DNA from: CAZDCZ01 sp964504155
GTDB taxonomy: Bacteria; Bacteroidota; Bacteroidia; Bacteroidales; UBA12077
DNA length: 38,249 nt
NCBI GenBank assembly: GCA_964504155.1
Contig: CAZDCZ010000020.1
Coordinates: forward strand, 1 to 38,249
Direction of reading: 5' to 3'
The number at the start of each line of letters is the position of its first letter. Within the stretch, counting starts at the first letter, position 1. Below the pieces are notes generated by a model. The model was given only the letters and a program-made list of their open reading frames with translations, searched no databases and was not told the DNA's origin. This document shows positions 17,191 through 26,977 of this stretch, piece after piece. Both the position numbers and the translations under genes were made by a program.

Positions 17191-18396
17191 ATGGCAAATT
17201 CTGTAACTTACAAAGGAACAATAGGAATATTAACCGGAGGTGGAGATGTTCCCGGTTTAAATCCTGCTATTAGAGCAATTACAATAAGAGCAACAAGAGA
17301 AGGATATAAAGTAATAGGAATAAAAAAAGGCTGGGCAGGATTAATAAATATTAGAAGAGAAAAAAAACAAGATAATAACGAAAGTATAATTATATTAACA
17401 GAAAGCATTGTTAATAAAGCGGGTAGAAGCGGAGGCACATTTCTTCATACATCAAGAACCAATCCAAGTAAATTATTAAAAATAAATGTTCCGAAGCATT
17501 TAAAAGAAGAATACTCAAATGATATTAACGATTTAACATCCGAAGTATTAAAAAATTTAGAGTACCTTGGAATCGATTATTTAATACCTATTGGAGGAGA
17601 CGATACTTTAAGTTATGCAGTAAGATTAGATAAAGAAGGTATTAAAGTAATTGGAATACCTAAAACAATGGATAACGATGTTAATGGAACTGACTATTGT
17701 ATTGGTTTTAGTACTTGTGTTACAAGAACGATAATGCTAACTAATAGTCTTAGAACATCAGCAGGATCTCACGAACGATTCTTAGTATTAGAAGTATTTG
17801 GCAGATATGCCGGATTTACAGCATTATTACCCACTATGGCCGGTGCAGCTAACCGATGTATTATTCCCGAATATAAATTCGATATTAATAAGTTAACAGA
17901 ACTTCTTGTAAAAGACCGATATACAAACCCCAGCAAATATTCTGTTGTTTTAGTGTCTGAAGGCACTACTTTCAAAGGTCAAAGTGAAATGACATTCTCT
18001 AATAACGAAAAAGATGCGTTCGGTCATGCAAAATTAGGCGGTATTGGGAACCTTGTGTCTGCTAAATTAAAAGAATTATCACCCAAATATAATAATGGCG
18101 AAAGAATTAATGTTATAAATCAAAAACTAGGTTATTTAGTAAGATGTGGAGACCCTGATGCTATGGATTCTATTGTCCCCATGGCATATGGTAATCTTGC
18201 TCTCGACTTAATATTAAAAGGAATACATGGTAGATTAGTTACTCTTCGAAACGGAAGATACGACAATTGCCCTATTGATTTAGTTACAAGTCAATCGAAA
18301 ACAGTAGATATAGAGAAATTTTATAATACCGAACGTTTACGACCTTTTTATAAAAGCTTCGAGTCGGCTCCATTATTTATTATGACAGGTAAATAG
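17191..18396 (+). CDS. pfp: 6-phosphofructokinase, PPi-type signature
   Basis: A 401-residue phosphofructokinase converting fructose 6-phosphate to fructose 1,6-bisphosphate in glycolysis. Visible motifs: nucleotide/PPi loop GILTGGGDVPGLNP (12-25), GGDDT (135-139), catalytic PKTMDND (157-163, base Asp161), and later GRYAGF and LVSEGT. Classic ATP enzymes have GGDGS and PGTIDND. The Asp in GGDDT and the Lys in PKTMDND are the substitutions that in this family go with pyrophosphate as phosphoryl donor, making the reaction reversible. It is followed by a strong hairpin and the UvrA-like gene, with no functional link evident. Confidence 0.9.
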   Translation: MANSVTYKGTIGILTGGGDVPGLNPAIRAITIRATREGYKVIGIKKGWAGLINIRREKKQDNNESIIILTESIVNKAGRSGGTFLHTSRTNPSKLLKINVPKHLKEEYSNDINDLTSEVLKNLEYLGIDYLIPIGGDDTLSYAVRLDKEGIKVIGIPKTMDNDVNGTDYCIGFSTCVTRTIMLTNSLRTSAGSHERFLVLEVFGRYAGFTALLPTMAGAANRCIIPEYKFDINKLTELLVKDRYTNPSKYSVVLVSEGTTFKGQSEMTFSNNEKDAFGHAKLGGIGNLVSAKLKELSPKYNNGERINVINQKLGYLVRCGDPDAMDSIVPMAYGNLALDLILKGIHGRLVTLRNGRYDNCPIDLVTSQSKTVDIEKFYNTERLRPFYKSFESAPLFIMTGK

Positions 18397-18429
18397 AAAA
18401 TTCTAATCAAAAATATTTTGTTTTATAGA

Positions 18430-18464
18430 TTAGTTGTAATAATTGAAACAATTATTACAACTAA
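18430..18464 (+). terminator. Strong hairpin between the PFK and UvrA-like genes
   Basis: A 16-bp perfect stem (core AGTTGTAATAATTG/CAATTATTACAACT) closes a 3-nt AAA loop. T-rich runs follow about 15-30 nt later rather than directly. It could terminate the PFK transcript or act as a palindromic regulatory site in the leader of the UvrA-like gene, 54 bp before that start. Confidence 0.6.
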
Positions 18465-18518
18465 GAAGGTTATTAATAAGTTTTTTAGTTTTTTTGTATA
18501 GAACTAAAGAAAACATTA

Positions 18519-21500
18519 ATGAGTAGAAAAATTTCCATACGTGGTGCACAGCAACATAATTTAAAAAATATCGATATTGAATTACCTCACAATAAATTTA
18601 TTGTTGTTACAGGTGTCTCAGGGTCAGGAAAATCATCATTAGTATTCGACACTATTTATCGCGAAAGCCAAAGAAAATACTTCGAAACATTTTCTTCTCA
18701 AGCTCGTCAGCTAATGGGTAAGATAAAACGTCCCGAAGTTGAACATATTCAAGGATTATCACCGGCAATTGCTGTTAATCAGAAATCTACTATCCAAAAT
18801 CCGCGCTCAACAGTAGGTACTTTATCCGAAATTTATAATTATTTGCGATTATTATACGCTCGTGTTGGCAAATACGATAATAATATGCTTAATAAAGAAG
18901 AGATTAATAGAAACTTATTCTCTTTCAATTCCGAAAAAGGGGCATGTAGTACTTGCAAAGGTCTTGGCTTACAAGAAAAAGTCGATCCTGAATTACTTAT
19001 CGAATCAGAAGACAAAACTCTTCGCGAAGGAGCTCTTAAAATTACAACTCCTTCGGGATATACTGTTTATTCGCAAGTTACAATAGATGTTCTAGATAAA
19101 GTCTGTCAATCGGAAGGATTTAATGTCGATATTCCTTGGAAAAATCTTAGCGACATACAAAAAAATATTATTCTTAATGGTAGTAATAAAATAAAAATTC
19201 CTTTCGGGAAACATACATTAGAATCTAGAATGAAATGGACAGGAATTAAAGCTAAGCCTCGAGAAGAAGGATATTATAAAGGAATTCTTCCTGTGATGAA
19301 CGATATTCTTAAACGCGATAGAAATAAAAATATACTGCGTTTTGTTCATTCTGTTGAATGTACTGAATGCCATGGTACAAGATTATCGGGAAAAGCATTA
19401 TCTGTAATATTTCATAATTACAATATAGCCCAACTCACAACTCTTACTATTGATGAGTTAAATAGCTTTCTATCTGAAATTAAACTTACAAACAAGGAAA
19501 ATATAGTTGCTAGTCCAATAATTAATCAAATATTAAAACAAACAAGTTTGCTTATCGATTTAGGTTTAGGCTATTTGAACCTTAATCGCGAATCATCAAG
19601 TCTTTCGGGTGGCGAAGCTCAAAGAATACGTTTAGTTAACCAGGCTAACACCGGAATACGCGGAATAAGCTATATTCTCGACGAACCATCTATTGGATTA
19701 CACAATAGAGATAACGACAAGTTAATAGAGTTAATACGTCGATTAGTCGATAATGGAAACACAGCAATTGTTGTCGAGCATGATAAAGATACAATATTAG
19801 CTTCCGATTGGTTGGTTGATATTGGTCCTGGTGCAGGAATAAAAGGAGGAGAGATAATATATAATGGACCTACAAGCAATTTACTAAATGCCAAAAATAG
19901 TATTACAGCCGAATATTTAAAAATCAGTAATAGCTTAAAACAAAATGTTAGAAAAGGAAACGGAAAAACAATAGACATACATAATGCTTCAAAAAATAAT
20001 TTAAAAAATATTAATGTCAGCTTCAAATTAGCTTGTTTAAATATTGTTACAGGAGTTTCAGGAGCAGGCAAATCAAGTTTGGTAGAACAAGTCTTGGCTA
20101 AAAGTGTTAAAAACAAACTAAATAGGAGCACAAATAAGGCTATTTGTGATAATAATATCACAGGAATAGAAAATATCGATAAGATAATAGAAATCTCACA
20201 GAATCCTATAGGACGTACTCCTCGTAGTAATCCTGCAACATATACAAAATTGTTCGACCATATCCGACAAGTATTTGCCGAGCAAGAATTATCGAAAAGG
20301 CGAAAATGGACAAAAAGCAGATTTTCTTTTAATGTTAAAGGAGGTAGATGCGAGAACTGTCAAGGGGCAGGAGTAATACAAATAGGAATGCATTTTCTAG
20401 GTAATGTAGATATATTATGCGAAAAATGCTTGGGAAAAAGATTTAATAAAGAAACTCTTGAAGTAGAATATAAAGGAAAAAATATTTACAATGTTCTTGA
20501 AATGTCGATTAATGAAGCATATCTGTTTTTCGACGATAATAAGCATATAAATAGAATCTTACAATCGTTTATCGATTTAGGATTGGGATATATAAAACTT
20601 GGACAGCCTGCTACAACTTTATCGGGTGGCGAAGCTCAAAGAATAAAATTAGCAGCCGAACTCAGTAAATCGTCTTCTGGTAAAACTTTATATGTATTAA
20701 ACGAACCATCTACAGGTTTGCATTTTGCCGATATAAAAATATTATTATTATCAATTAATAATTTAGTCGACAAGGGAAATACAGTAATTATTATCGAACA
20801 TAATACCGATATTATTAATGCAGCAGATTATGTTATTGATATTGGTCCGGAAAGTGGAAAAAACGGAGGAGAAATTGTTGCTACCGGAACTCCATACGAA
20901 ATAGCCCAAACAAGTACTTTAACCGGTATAGCTTTAAATAAAGCATTTAATAATGCTAATCGAATTATCGATAAAAATAATAAAACACATAATATTAGTA
21001 ATAGTATTCAATTTAAATCAATAACTACTAATAACCTTAAAAACATTGATATTGAAATAGCTATTAATAAAATTACTACAATAACAGGACTTTCCGGAAG
21101 TGGAAAATCATCGCTTGCTTTCGACACTATTTATGCCGAGAGTAAAAGAAGATATACAGAAAGTTTTTCATCATATATACGTCAATTTATTGATAACCAA
21201 AACAATGCAAAATTCGAAAGTGCTACGGGAATAACTCCTGCGATTGCTGTAAATCAAAAGAATTTGAATAAAAACCCACGTTCTACTGTTGGAACAGTAA
21301 GCGATATTTACGAGTATTACCGCTTATTATATGCACGTGTAGGCAAAGCTTATTGTCCTGATTGTGGAAATAAATTAGAAAACGGCAATTGCACTAAATG
21401 TAGCTTTAAAGGTCATTTCCCATTAATGGCTAATAATTTTTCCTTTAATCATCAATCAGGTTCTTGCACAGAATGTAACGGACTGGGGCACTCTATTACA

Positions 21501-23483
21501 GGAAACTTATCGATGATAATTACAAATCCGGAATTATCTATTTTCGATGGTGCTTTAAGTAATGATAATTGTATAAAATATTTTACCGAGAAAGATGGTC
21601 AATTTCTAGCAATTTTACAACAAGTAGCTAGTGATATGAGTATCGACTATTCGGTTAATTGGGACTCTTTAAACGATACAGCTAAGAGCATTGCTCTGTA
21701 TGGCACAGGAGAAAAAGAGTTTTATGTAAAATGGCATTTCAAAAGAAAAAACAGAAAAGGAGTTCACGAATTTACTACTCGTTGGAAAGGATTTGCTACA
21801 ATTATTAAAGAAGAATACGATTTAAAGTATAAAAATAAAACAGGTAAATGCCTAGAGAAATTTGTTAAACAAAAACCTTGTAAACTCTGCAATGGAGAAC
21901 GATTAAATAAGGAATTTCGAAATGTATTTTTCGAAGATATTAATATCTCGCAATTAACTAAAAAATCTATTAACGAGAGTATTGTGTTTTTCGATATGTT
22001 TAATAATAAGGATATTACAGATACTGAGTTAAAGAATATCTTAAAGATAACTGAAGATATAAGAATTGAAATTATTCGTAGATTGAACTTACTTAAAGAC
22101 GCCGGATTAGGATATTTAAGTCTCGATAGAAATATAATAACACTATCGGGAGGCGAGGCTCAAAGATTAAGACTTAGTTCTCAGATTGGCTCGGAGTTAA
22201 CAGGCATAACATATATTTTAGATGAACCAACGAAAGGACTTCATGCTAGAGATACAAAACAATTAATAAAATTAATTAAAAAACTTAAAAATGCTGAAAA
22301 TACGATTATAATAGTTGAACACGATAAAGATATCATTCTAGCTTCTGATAATATTATAGAAATAGGTCCAAAAGCCGGAGAAAATGGTGGTGAAATAATT
22401 TTCACGGGAGATATAAACAATCTTCTAAATAATAGGAATTCAGAAACGTCGAGATATCTTAATACACATAAATCATTCATTCCAAGCACAAAAATTCCTA
22501 CTAATAACAAACATCTAAAAATTAAAAATGCTTTTGCCAATAATTTAAAAAATATTAATGTTGATATTCCTATCAACTGTATAACAACTATTACAGGAGT
22601 ATCGGGTAGTGGAAAAACCAGTCTGGTATTCGATGTAATTGCAAAATCTGCAAATGTTTCAAATCCAACAAATTGTACAGAAATATCAGGCTTAGAATAT
22701 TTCGAAAATATAATAAGTATTAATCAAAAAGATATTAAACTAAATATTGCAACAACTCCTGTTATGTATTCCGGAATTTTCGACGATATAAAGAACATAT
22801 TTCTGAATACTGAAGAAGCAAAAAAGGATAAGATTAAAAAATCATATTTTTCGTTTAATTCTAAAGATGGGAAATGTACCGAGTGCAATGGTTTAGGGTT
22901 TACTAAAGTTAGTATGGATTTTTTCTCTGATATATGGATTGAGTGTGAACAATGCAAAGGAAAAAGATATAATAATGCTGCTTTAAAATATCGATATAAG
23001 AATAAAAATATTTCCGACGTTCTTGATATGACATTCTCACAAGCTTATAATTTTTTTAACGAACATAAAAAGATACAAGATAAAATTGCAATCATTAACG
23101 AAATAGGCTTAGGATATATTAAACTTGGTCAAAAAGGCAATTCACTATCCGGTGGCGAATCGCAACGATTAAAATTAGCTCTTGGTTTACTTAATAAATC
23201 GAAATGCAGAAATCTATACCTTTTCGACGAGCCAAGTATAGGTTTACATTTCGCTGATATTGAAAATCTAATAATTCTATTTAAAAAACTTGTTAGTAAT
23301 GGTAATACCCTTATTGTTGTAGAACATAATCTCGATATAATTATAAATTCTGATTATATTATCGACTTAGGGCCGGATGGTGGTAATAAAGGAGGGAAAG
23401 TTATTGTAAAAGATACACCCGAAAATATAATAAAATGTAATAACTCATATACTGCATCAGAATTAAAGAGATTTTACAAATAA
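18519..23483 (+). CDS. uvrA: Tandem (double) UvrA-like ABC ATPase
   Basis: A 1654-residue protein equal to two UvrA molecules joined head to tail at about residue 825. Four ABC modules are visible. Walker A starts at residues 32, 512, 857 and 1360 (GVSGSGKSS, GVSGAGKSS, GLSGSGKSS, GVSGSGKTS). LSGGE signatures start at 362, 701, 1209 and 1543. Zinc-binding CxxC pairs recur (CSTC, CTEC; CENC, CEKC; CPDC, CTKC, CTEC, CKLC; CTEC, CEQC). In both halves the segment after LLYARVGK is only 15-40 residues instead of the roughly 115-residue UvrB-binding insertion of UvrA proper, so each half is of the UvrB-independent UvrA2 type. Module 2 reads LNEPS where the others read DEP: the Walker B Asp is Asn728. 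UvrA2-type proteins are tied to drug or DNA-damage tolerance; this one's role is unproven. The housekeeping uvrA must lie elsewhere. Confidence 0.93.
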   Translation: MSRKISIRGAQQHNLKNIDIELPHNKFIVVTGVSGSGKSSLVFDTIYRESQRKYFETFSSQARQLMGKIKRPEVEHIQGLSPAIAVNQKSTIQNPRSTVGTLSEIYNYLRLLYARVGKYDNNMLNKEEINRNLFSFNSEKGACSTCKGLGLQEKVDPELLIESEDKTLREGALKITTPSGYTVYSQVTIDVLDKVCQSEGFNVDIPWKNLSDIQKNIILNGSNKIKIPFGKHTLESRMKWTGIKAKPREEGYYKGILPVMNDILKRDRNKNILRFVHSVECTECHGTRLSGKALSVIFHNYNIAQLTTLTIDELNSFLSEIKLTNKENIVASPIINQILKQTSLLIDLGLGYLNLNRESSSLSGGEAQRIRLVNQANTGIRGISYILDEPSIGLHNRDNDKLIELIRRLVDNGNTAIVVEHDKDTILASDWLVDIGPGAGIKGGEIIYNGPTSNLLNAKNSITAEYLKISNSLKQNVRKGNGKTIDIHNASKNNLKNINVSFKLACLNIVTGVSGAGKSSLVEQVLAKSVKNKLNRSTNKAICDNNITGIENIDKIIEISQNPIGRTPRSNPATYTKLFDHIRQVFAEQELSKRRKWTKSRFSFNVKGGRCENCQGAGVIQIGMHFLGNVDILCEKCLGKRFNKETLEVEYKGKNIYNVLEMSINEAYLFFDDNKHINRILQSFIDLGLGYIKLGQPATTLSGGEAQRIKLAAELSKSSSGKTLYVLNEPSTGLHFADIKILLLSINNLVDKGNTVIIIEHNTDIINAADYVIDIGPESGKNGGEIVATGTPYEIAQTSTLTGIALNKAFNNANRIIDKNNKTHNISNSIQFKSITTNNLKNIDIEIAINKITTITGLSGSGKSSLAFDTIYAESKRRYTESFSSYIRQFIDNQNNAKFESATGITPAIAVNQKNLNKNPRSTVGTVSDIYEYYRLLYARVGKAYCPDCGNKLENGNCTKCSFKGHFPLMANNFSFNHQSGSCTECNGLGHSITGNLSMIITNPELSIFDGALSNDNCIKYFTEKDGQFLAILQQVASDMSIDYSVNWDSLNDTAKSIALYGTGEKEFYVKWHFKRKNRKGVHEFTTRWKGFATIIKEEYDLKYKNKTGKCLEKFVKQKPCKLCNGERLNKEFRNVFFEDINISQLTKKSINESIVFFDMFNNKDITDTELKNILKITEDIRIEIIRRLNLLKDAGLGYLSLDRNIITLSGGEAQRLRLSSQIGSELTGITYILDEPTKGLHARDTKQLIKLIKKLKNAENTIIIVEHDKDIILASDNIIEIGPKAGENGGEIIFTGDINNLLNNRNSETSRYLNTHKSFIPSTKIPTNNKHLKIKNAFANNLKNINVDIPINCITTITGVSGSGKTSLVFDVIAKSANVSNPTNCTEISGLEYFENIISINQKDIKLNIATTPVMYSGIFDDIKNIFLNTEEAKKDKIKKSYFSFNSKDGKCTECNGLGFTKVSMDFFSDIWIECEQCKGKRYNNAALKYRYKNKNISDVLDMTFSQAYNFFNEHKKIQDKIAIINEIGLGYIKLGQKGNSLSGGESQRLKLALGLLNKSKCRNLYLFDEPSIGLHFADIENLIILFKKLVSNGNTLIVVEHNLDIIINSDYIIDLGPDGGNKGGKVIVKDTPENIIKCNNSYTASELKRFYK

Positions 23484-23952
23484 GAAAATACCACTTCATT
23501 TTTTTTTGAATAAATAATTATAACACTAAGAGTATAATAAAAATTGGACTTATTTATCAAGCAATTTTATACCCTTTAAAGCATTTCTAAAAATACTCTT
23601 TTGCTCTCTTATTAATATGTTTTTATTCATACACATCTGTAATATAATAATTTAGATTATTTTATTGATTCAGTCAAATAAACAAATATAAACGAATAAG
23701 CAGATTTTAATTCCTTGTATACTACTTATGTTTAATTTAAACATTGCTGTAAAAAAATTTCAGACGCTAGTAAAATAATATCTTTAAAAAAAAATAATTC
23801 AACTAAAAATATGAACTGAGCCTTTTAAACCTTTATATAATTAATTTATCAAAACATAATTGAATGTTTCATAATATTTTTAATTAGTTCGAATAATTAG
23901 TAATTTGCGCAAAGAAATATTTAATATATGTTTAATATAAAATCAAATAATA
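23484..23952. other. Long AT-rich intergenic region
   Basis: This gap between the UvrA-like and M3 peptidase genes contains no open frame of note, no hairpin with a T-run and no exact TAnnTTTG box. TAATTTGC at 23901-23908 is a one-base-off candidate for the peptidase promoter. Confidence 0.55.
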
Positions 23953-26064
23953 GTGAAAAAAATTTATTTAATATTGTTTTCAGCAATAGTTATGCTTAGT
24001 GCCTGTAATAATGCACAGCAAGGAATAAAGGACAATCCTTTATTAAGCGAGTTTAATACTCCTTTCAATGTTCCTCCATTCGATAAAATCGAGACAAAAG
24101 ATTATATACCAGCTTTTAAAGAAGCTATGAAGAAACATATCGATGAAATTAATACAATAGTTAATAATGCAGAAGAGCCAAGCTTCGAAAATACTATTGT
24201 AGCTCTCGATAATAGTGGTATTTTACTCGATAGAGTTAGCAGTATCTTTTTTAATGTAAAAGGAGCTAATACTAACGAAGAATTAAACAAAATTGCCAGA
24301 GAAGTTTCTCCTCTACTTTCTAAACATGGTGATGATATTTCTTTAAACGAAGATTTGTTTAAAAAAGTAAAAGCTGTTTACGATAAAAAAGATGAGCTTA
24401 ATCTTAATACAGAACAAGCAATGTTATTGAAAAAAGCATATAAAGGCTTTGTTCGTGGTGGTGCTAATCTCGATGAGAAGAAAAAAACAACACTTCGCGA
24501 AATTAATAAAGATTTATCAATGGCAACTCTTCAATTTGGGGAGAATGTTCTTAAAGAGACAAATGCTTTTGAATTAGTTATCGATAATGAAGCAGATTTA
24601 GCAGGATTACCCGAATCGTCAATCTCAAGTGCAAAAGAAGCTGCTAAAGCTAAAGGATATGAAGGAAAATGGTTATTTACTCTTCAAAAGCCAAGTTTAA
24701 TACCTTTCTTAACATATTCTGATAAAAGAGATTTAAGAGAAAAAATGTTTAAAGGATATACTAATCGTTGTAACAATAATAACGAAAACGATAATAAAGA
24801 AATCGTTAAAAAAATTATAAATCTTCGTATTGAGAAAGCTCATTTATTAGGATATTCTAATTATGCCGAATTTGTTCTTGAGAACAATATGGCAAAACAT
24901 CCTGAAAATGTATTTGATTTATTAAATAAAATATGGGATTCAGCATTACCTGTTGCAAAACAAGAAGCCAAAGAATTACAAAAAATGATTGATTCTGAAG
25001 GTAACAATTTTAAATTACAAGCTTGGGATTGGTGGTATTATTCTGAAAAATTAAGAAAAGAAAAATACGATTTCGACGAAGAAGCTTTACGTCCTTATTT
25101 TACATTAGAAAATGTTCGTAAGGGAATATTCGGCGTAGCTAATAAATTATACGGTATTACTTTCGAAGAAAGAACAGATATTCCTGTATATCAGAAAGAT
25201 GTTAAGGTATTTGAAGTAAAAGAAGCCGATGGTAAACATATCGGAATTTTTTATACCGACAATTTCATAAGACCCAGCAAACAAGGTGGTGCATGGATGA
25301 CAAGTTTTAGAAAACAATCGAGACAAAATGGTGTAGAAACTACTCCTGTAATATTGAATGTTACTAACTTCTCGAATCCAACAGCCGATAAACCATGTTT
25401 ATTAACTGCTGAACAAGTTACAACTATGTTCCACGAATTCGGTCATGGACTTCACGGATTATTATCAAATTGTACTTATAACACATTATCGGGTACTTCT
25501 GTACCAAGAGATTTTGTTGAACTTCCTTCGCAAGTAATGGAAAACTGGGCTTTAGAACCAGAAGTTCTAAAAACTTATGCATTTCATTACGAAACAGGAG
25601 AAGTTATTCCTCAAGAACTTGTTGATAAATTAGTTAAAGCTTCTCATTTTAATCAAGGATTTGTTACTGTTGAATATGTTTCTGCTGCTTTATTAGATAT
25701 GAACTATCAAATTCTTAACGAGAAACAAGACAATCTTGATGTTAATAAATTCGAAACTGAGGTGTTAAATCGAATTGGTTTAATACCCGAAATAGTTGTT
25801 CGTTACAGAAGCACATATTTTTCTCATATCTTTAGTGGAGGATATGCAGCAGGATATTATGGATATATTTGGGCTGCCGTATTAGATGCTGATGCTTTTC
25901 AAGCATTTAAAGAAACTAGTTTGTTCGATCAGAAAACTGCAAAAGCACTTAGAGATAATATAATTTCCAGAGGTGGTACTGACGAAGGAATGACTCTTTA
26001 CAAAAATTTCCGAGGACAAGAACCTTCTATCGATCCTTTATTAAAAAGAAAAGGTTTAAAATAA
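23953..26064 (+). CDS. dcp: M3 family metallopeptidase (peptidyl-dipeptidase Dcp type), lipoprotein
   Basis: A 703-residue zinc peptidase of the thimet oligopeptidase/Dcp family. The GTG start is supported by a lipoprotein signal directly after it, with LSAC and Cys18 as lipidation site, so the enzyme acts in the periplasm or on a membrane face. The zinc site is HEFGH at 494-498 (catalytic Glu495), with the third ligand Glu523 in DFVELPSQ. C-terminal FSGGYAAGYYGYIW (residues near 635) is the substrate-binding segment typical of M3. Members cleave short peptides, Dcp removing C-terminal dipeptides. Length is normal and all active-site residues are present. The stop codon lies one base before the assembly gap. 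Confidence 0.94.
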   Translation: MKKIYLILFSAIVMLSACNNAQQGIKDNPLLSEFNTPFNVPPFDKIETKDYIPAFKEAMKKHIDEINTIVNNAEEPSFENTIVALDNSGILLDRVSSIFFNVKGANTNEELNKIAREVSPLLSKHGDDISLNEDLFKKVKAVYDKKDELNLNTEQAMLLKKAYKGFVRGGANLDEKKKTTLREINKDLSMATLQFGENVLKETNAFELVIDNEADLAGLPESSISSAKEAAKAKGYEGKWLFTLQKPSLIPFLTYSDKRDLREKMFKGYTNRCNNNNENDNKEIVKKIINLRIEKAHLLGYSNYAEFVLENNMAKHPENVFDLLNKIWDSALPVAKQEAKELQKMIDSEGNNFKLQAWDWWYYSEKLRKEKYDFDEEALRPYFTLENVRKGIFGVANKLYGITFEERTDIPVYQKDVKVFEVKEADGKHIGIFYTDNFIRPSKQGGAWMTSFRKQSRQNGVETTPVILNVTNFSNPTADKPCLLTAEQVTTMFHEFGHGLHGLLSNCTYNTLSGTSVPRDFVELPSQVMENWALEPEVLKTYAFHYETGEVIPQELVDKLVKASHFNQGFVTVEYVSAALLDMNYQILNEKQDNLDVNKFETEVLNRIGLIPEIVVRYRSTYFSHIFSGGYAAGYYGYIWAAVLDADAFQAFKETSLFDQKTAKALRDNIISRGGTDEGMTLYKNFRGQEPSIDPLLKRKGLK

Positions 26065-26065
26065 T

Positions 26066-26165
26066 NNNNNNNNNNNNNNNNNNNNNNNNNNNNNNNNNNN
26101 NNNNNNNNNNNNNNNNNNNNNNNNNNNNNNNNNNNNNNNNNNNNNNNNNNNNNNNNNNNNNNNNN
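26066..26165. other. Assembly gap (100 N)
   Basis: Exactly 100 undetermined bases, the conventional filler for a scaffold join of unknown length. It removes the 3' end of the ywbE-like gene and any convergent terminator, so adjacency of the genes on either side rests on scaffolding only. Confidence 0.99.
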
Positions 26166-26326
26166 ACTTTTATTCCGTGAGGATGATTTGCCGATTTGGT
26201 AAGTATTCTCTTTACAATTCCTTCTGTTAATATTCCTGTTCGCTGATGGTGTTTTTGAACAATCTCAACATCTTTCCCTATTTCAATATCTTTTCTATTT
26301 CTACCATCTAATATCTTATCTGTCAT
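26166..26326 (-). CDS. ywbE: YwbE family protein, partial
   Basis: The first 53 residues of a small protein, its 3' end lost in the gap. The visible sequence (GRNRKDIEIGKDVEIVQKHHQ, RTGILTEGIVKRILT, then HPHGIK) matches the short YwbE/DUF2196 family, which is only about 65 residues long, so perhaps a dozen residues are missing. Its ATG overlaps the stop codon of the upstream methyltransferase by one base (TAATG), implying translational coupling. The family has no established function; its composition suggests a small basic beta-barrel. Confidence 0.85.
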
Positions 26327-26976
26327 TATATTTTTTCTGCTTTTAGTAATCGTACATAATTTTTAAAATAATGATTTTCATGAAAATTATTAAAGCCATA
26401 CTCTTTCAGAATATTCTTCCAATCTCTTTCAATAAAGTCAAAAGCATATTTACATTCTATCTTTTTAAAAATAAATCGATGATGAAAGGGCATTTTTTTC
26501 ATGTCGAATTCGGCAAAATCAAGAATATTAAAAGTCCCTCCGGTTTTTAAATGATTGTAAGCATTTGTAATAATATTTCTCCGTATTTCGTGAGGGAAAC
26601 CATGAATTACAAAACTGATAAATATTTTATCGAATTTCTGATTTAATTCAAAGCTTTGATCTATTCTTTTATTAATGAATTTAATATTTGGGAATTTACC
26701 ACATTGTGTATTAAATTGTTTTTCCATATCTTCAGAAATATCTAAACCTATAAGCAAAGAGTCTTTTGATAGATACTTGTTCATTAATAATATATTACGT
26801 CCTGTACCGCAACCTAGATCAAGAATTTTATCGTTTTGTTTTATTTCTAAATTCTTTATTGCTTTTTTTATAAAAGACTTATATAGTCCGAAAGATGCGA
26901 TATTCATTACCTTATCGTAACGTTTGGCAATAAATTCCGATAATTCTACACCCGAATCGGGATAAAGTTTGTCCAT
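26326..26976 (-). CDS. Class I SAM-dependent methyltransferase
   Basis: A 216-residue Rossmann-fold methyltransferase. Motif I is DKILDLGCGTGRN (about residues 51-63), followed by acidic LIGLDIS at the end of strand 2, then FDKIFISFVIHGFP in the motif IV region and GGTFNILDFAEFD as the post-IV strand. This is the arrangement of UbiE/Methyltransf_11-type small-molecule methyltransferases. The substrate is not evident. The gene begins one base after the citF stop and ends overlapping ywbE, so citF, this gene and ywbE are tightly organised as an operon. Whether it acts in the same pathway as CitF is unknown. Confidence 0.88.
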   Translation of the reverse strand: MDKLYPDSGVELSEFIAKRYDKVMNIASFGLYKSFIKKAIKNLEIKQNDKILDLGCGTGRNILLMNKYLSKDSLLIGLDISEDMEKQFNTQCGKFPNIKFINKRIDQSFELNQKFDKIFISFVIHGFPHEIRRNIITNAYNHLKTGGTFNILDFAEFDMKKMPFHHRFIFKKIECKYAFDFIERDWKNILKEYGFNNFHENHYFKNYVRLLKAEKI

Positions 26977-26977
26977 A

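Noticed and set aside
26027..26326. A minus-strand frame running through the N gap into the peptidase gene
   Set aside because: Only 26166-26326 is real sequence of the YwbE-like gene; the remainder is undetermined bases plus antisense of dcp.
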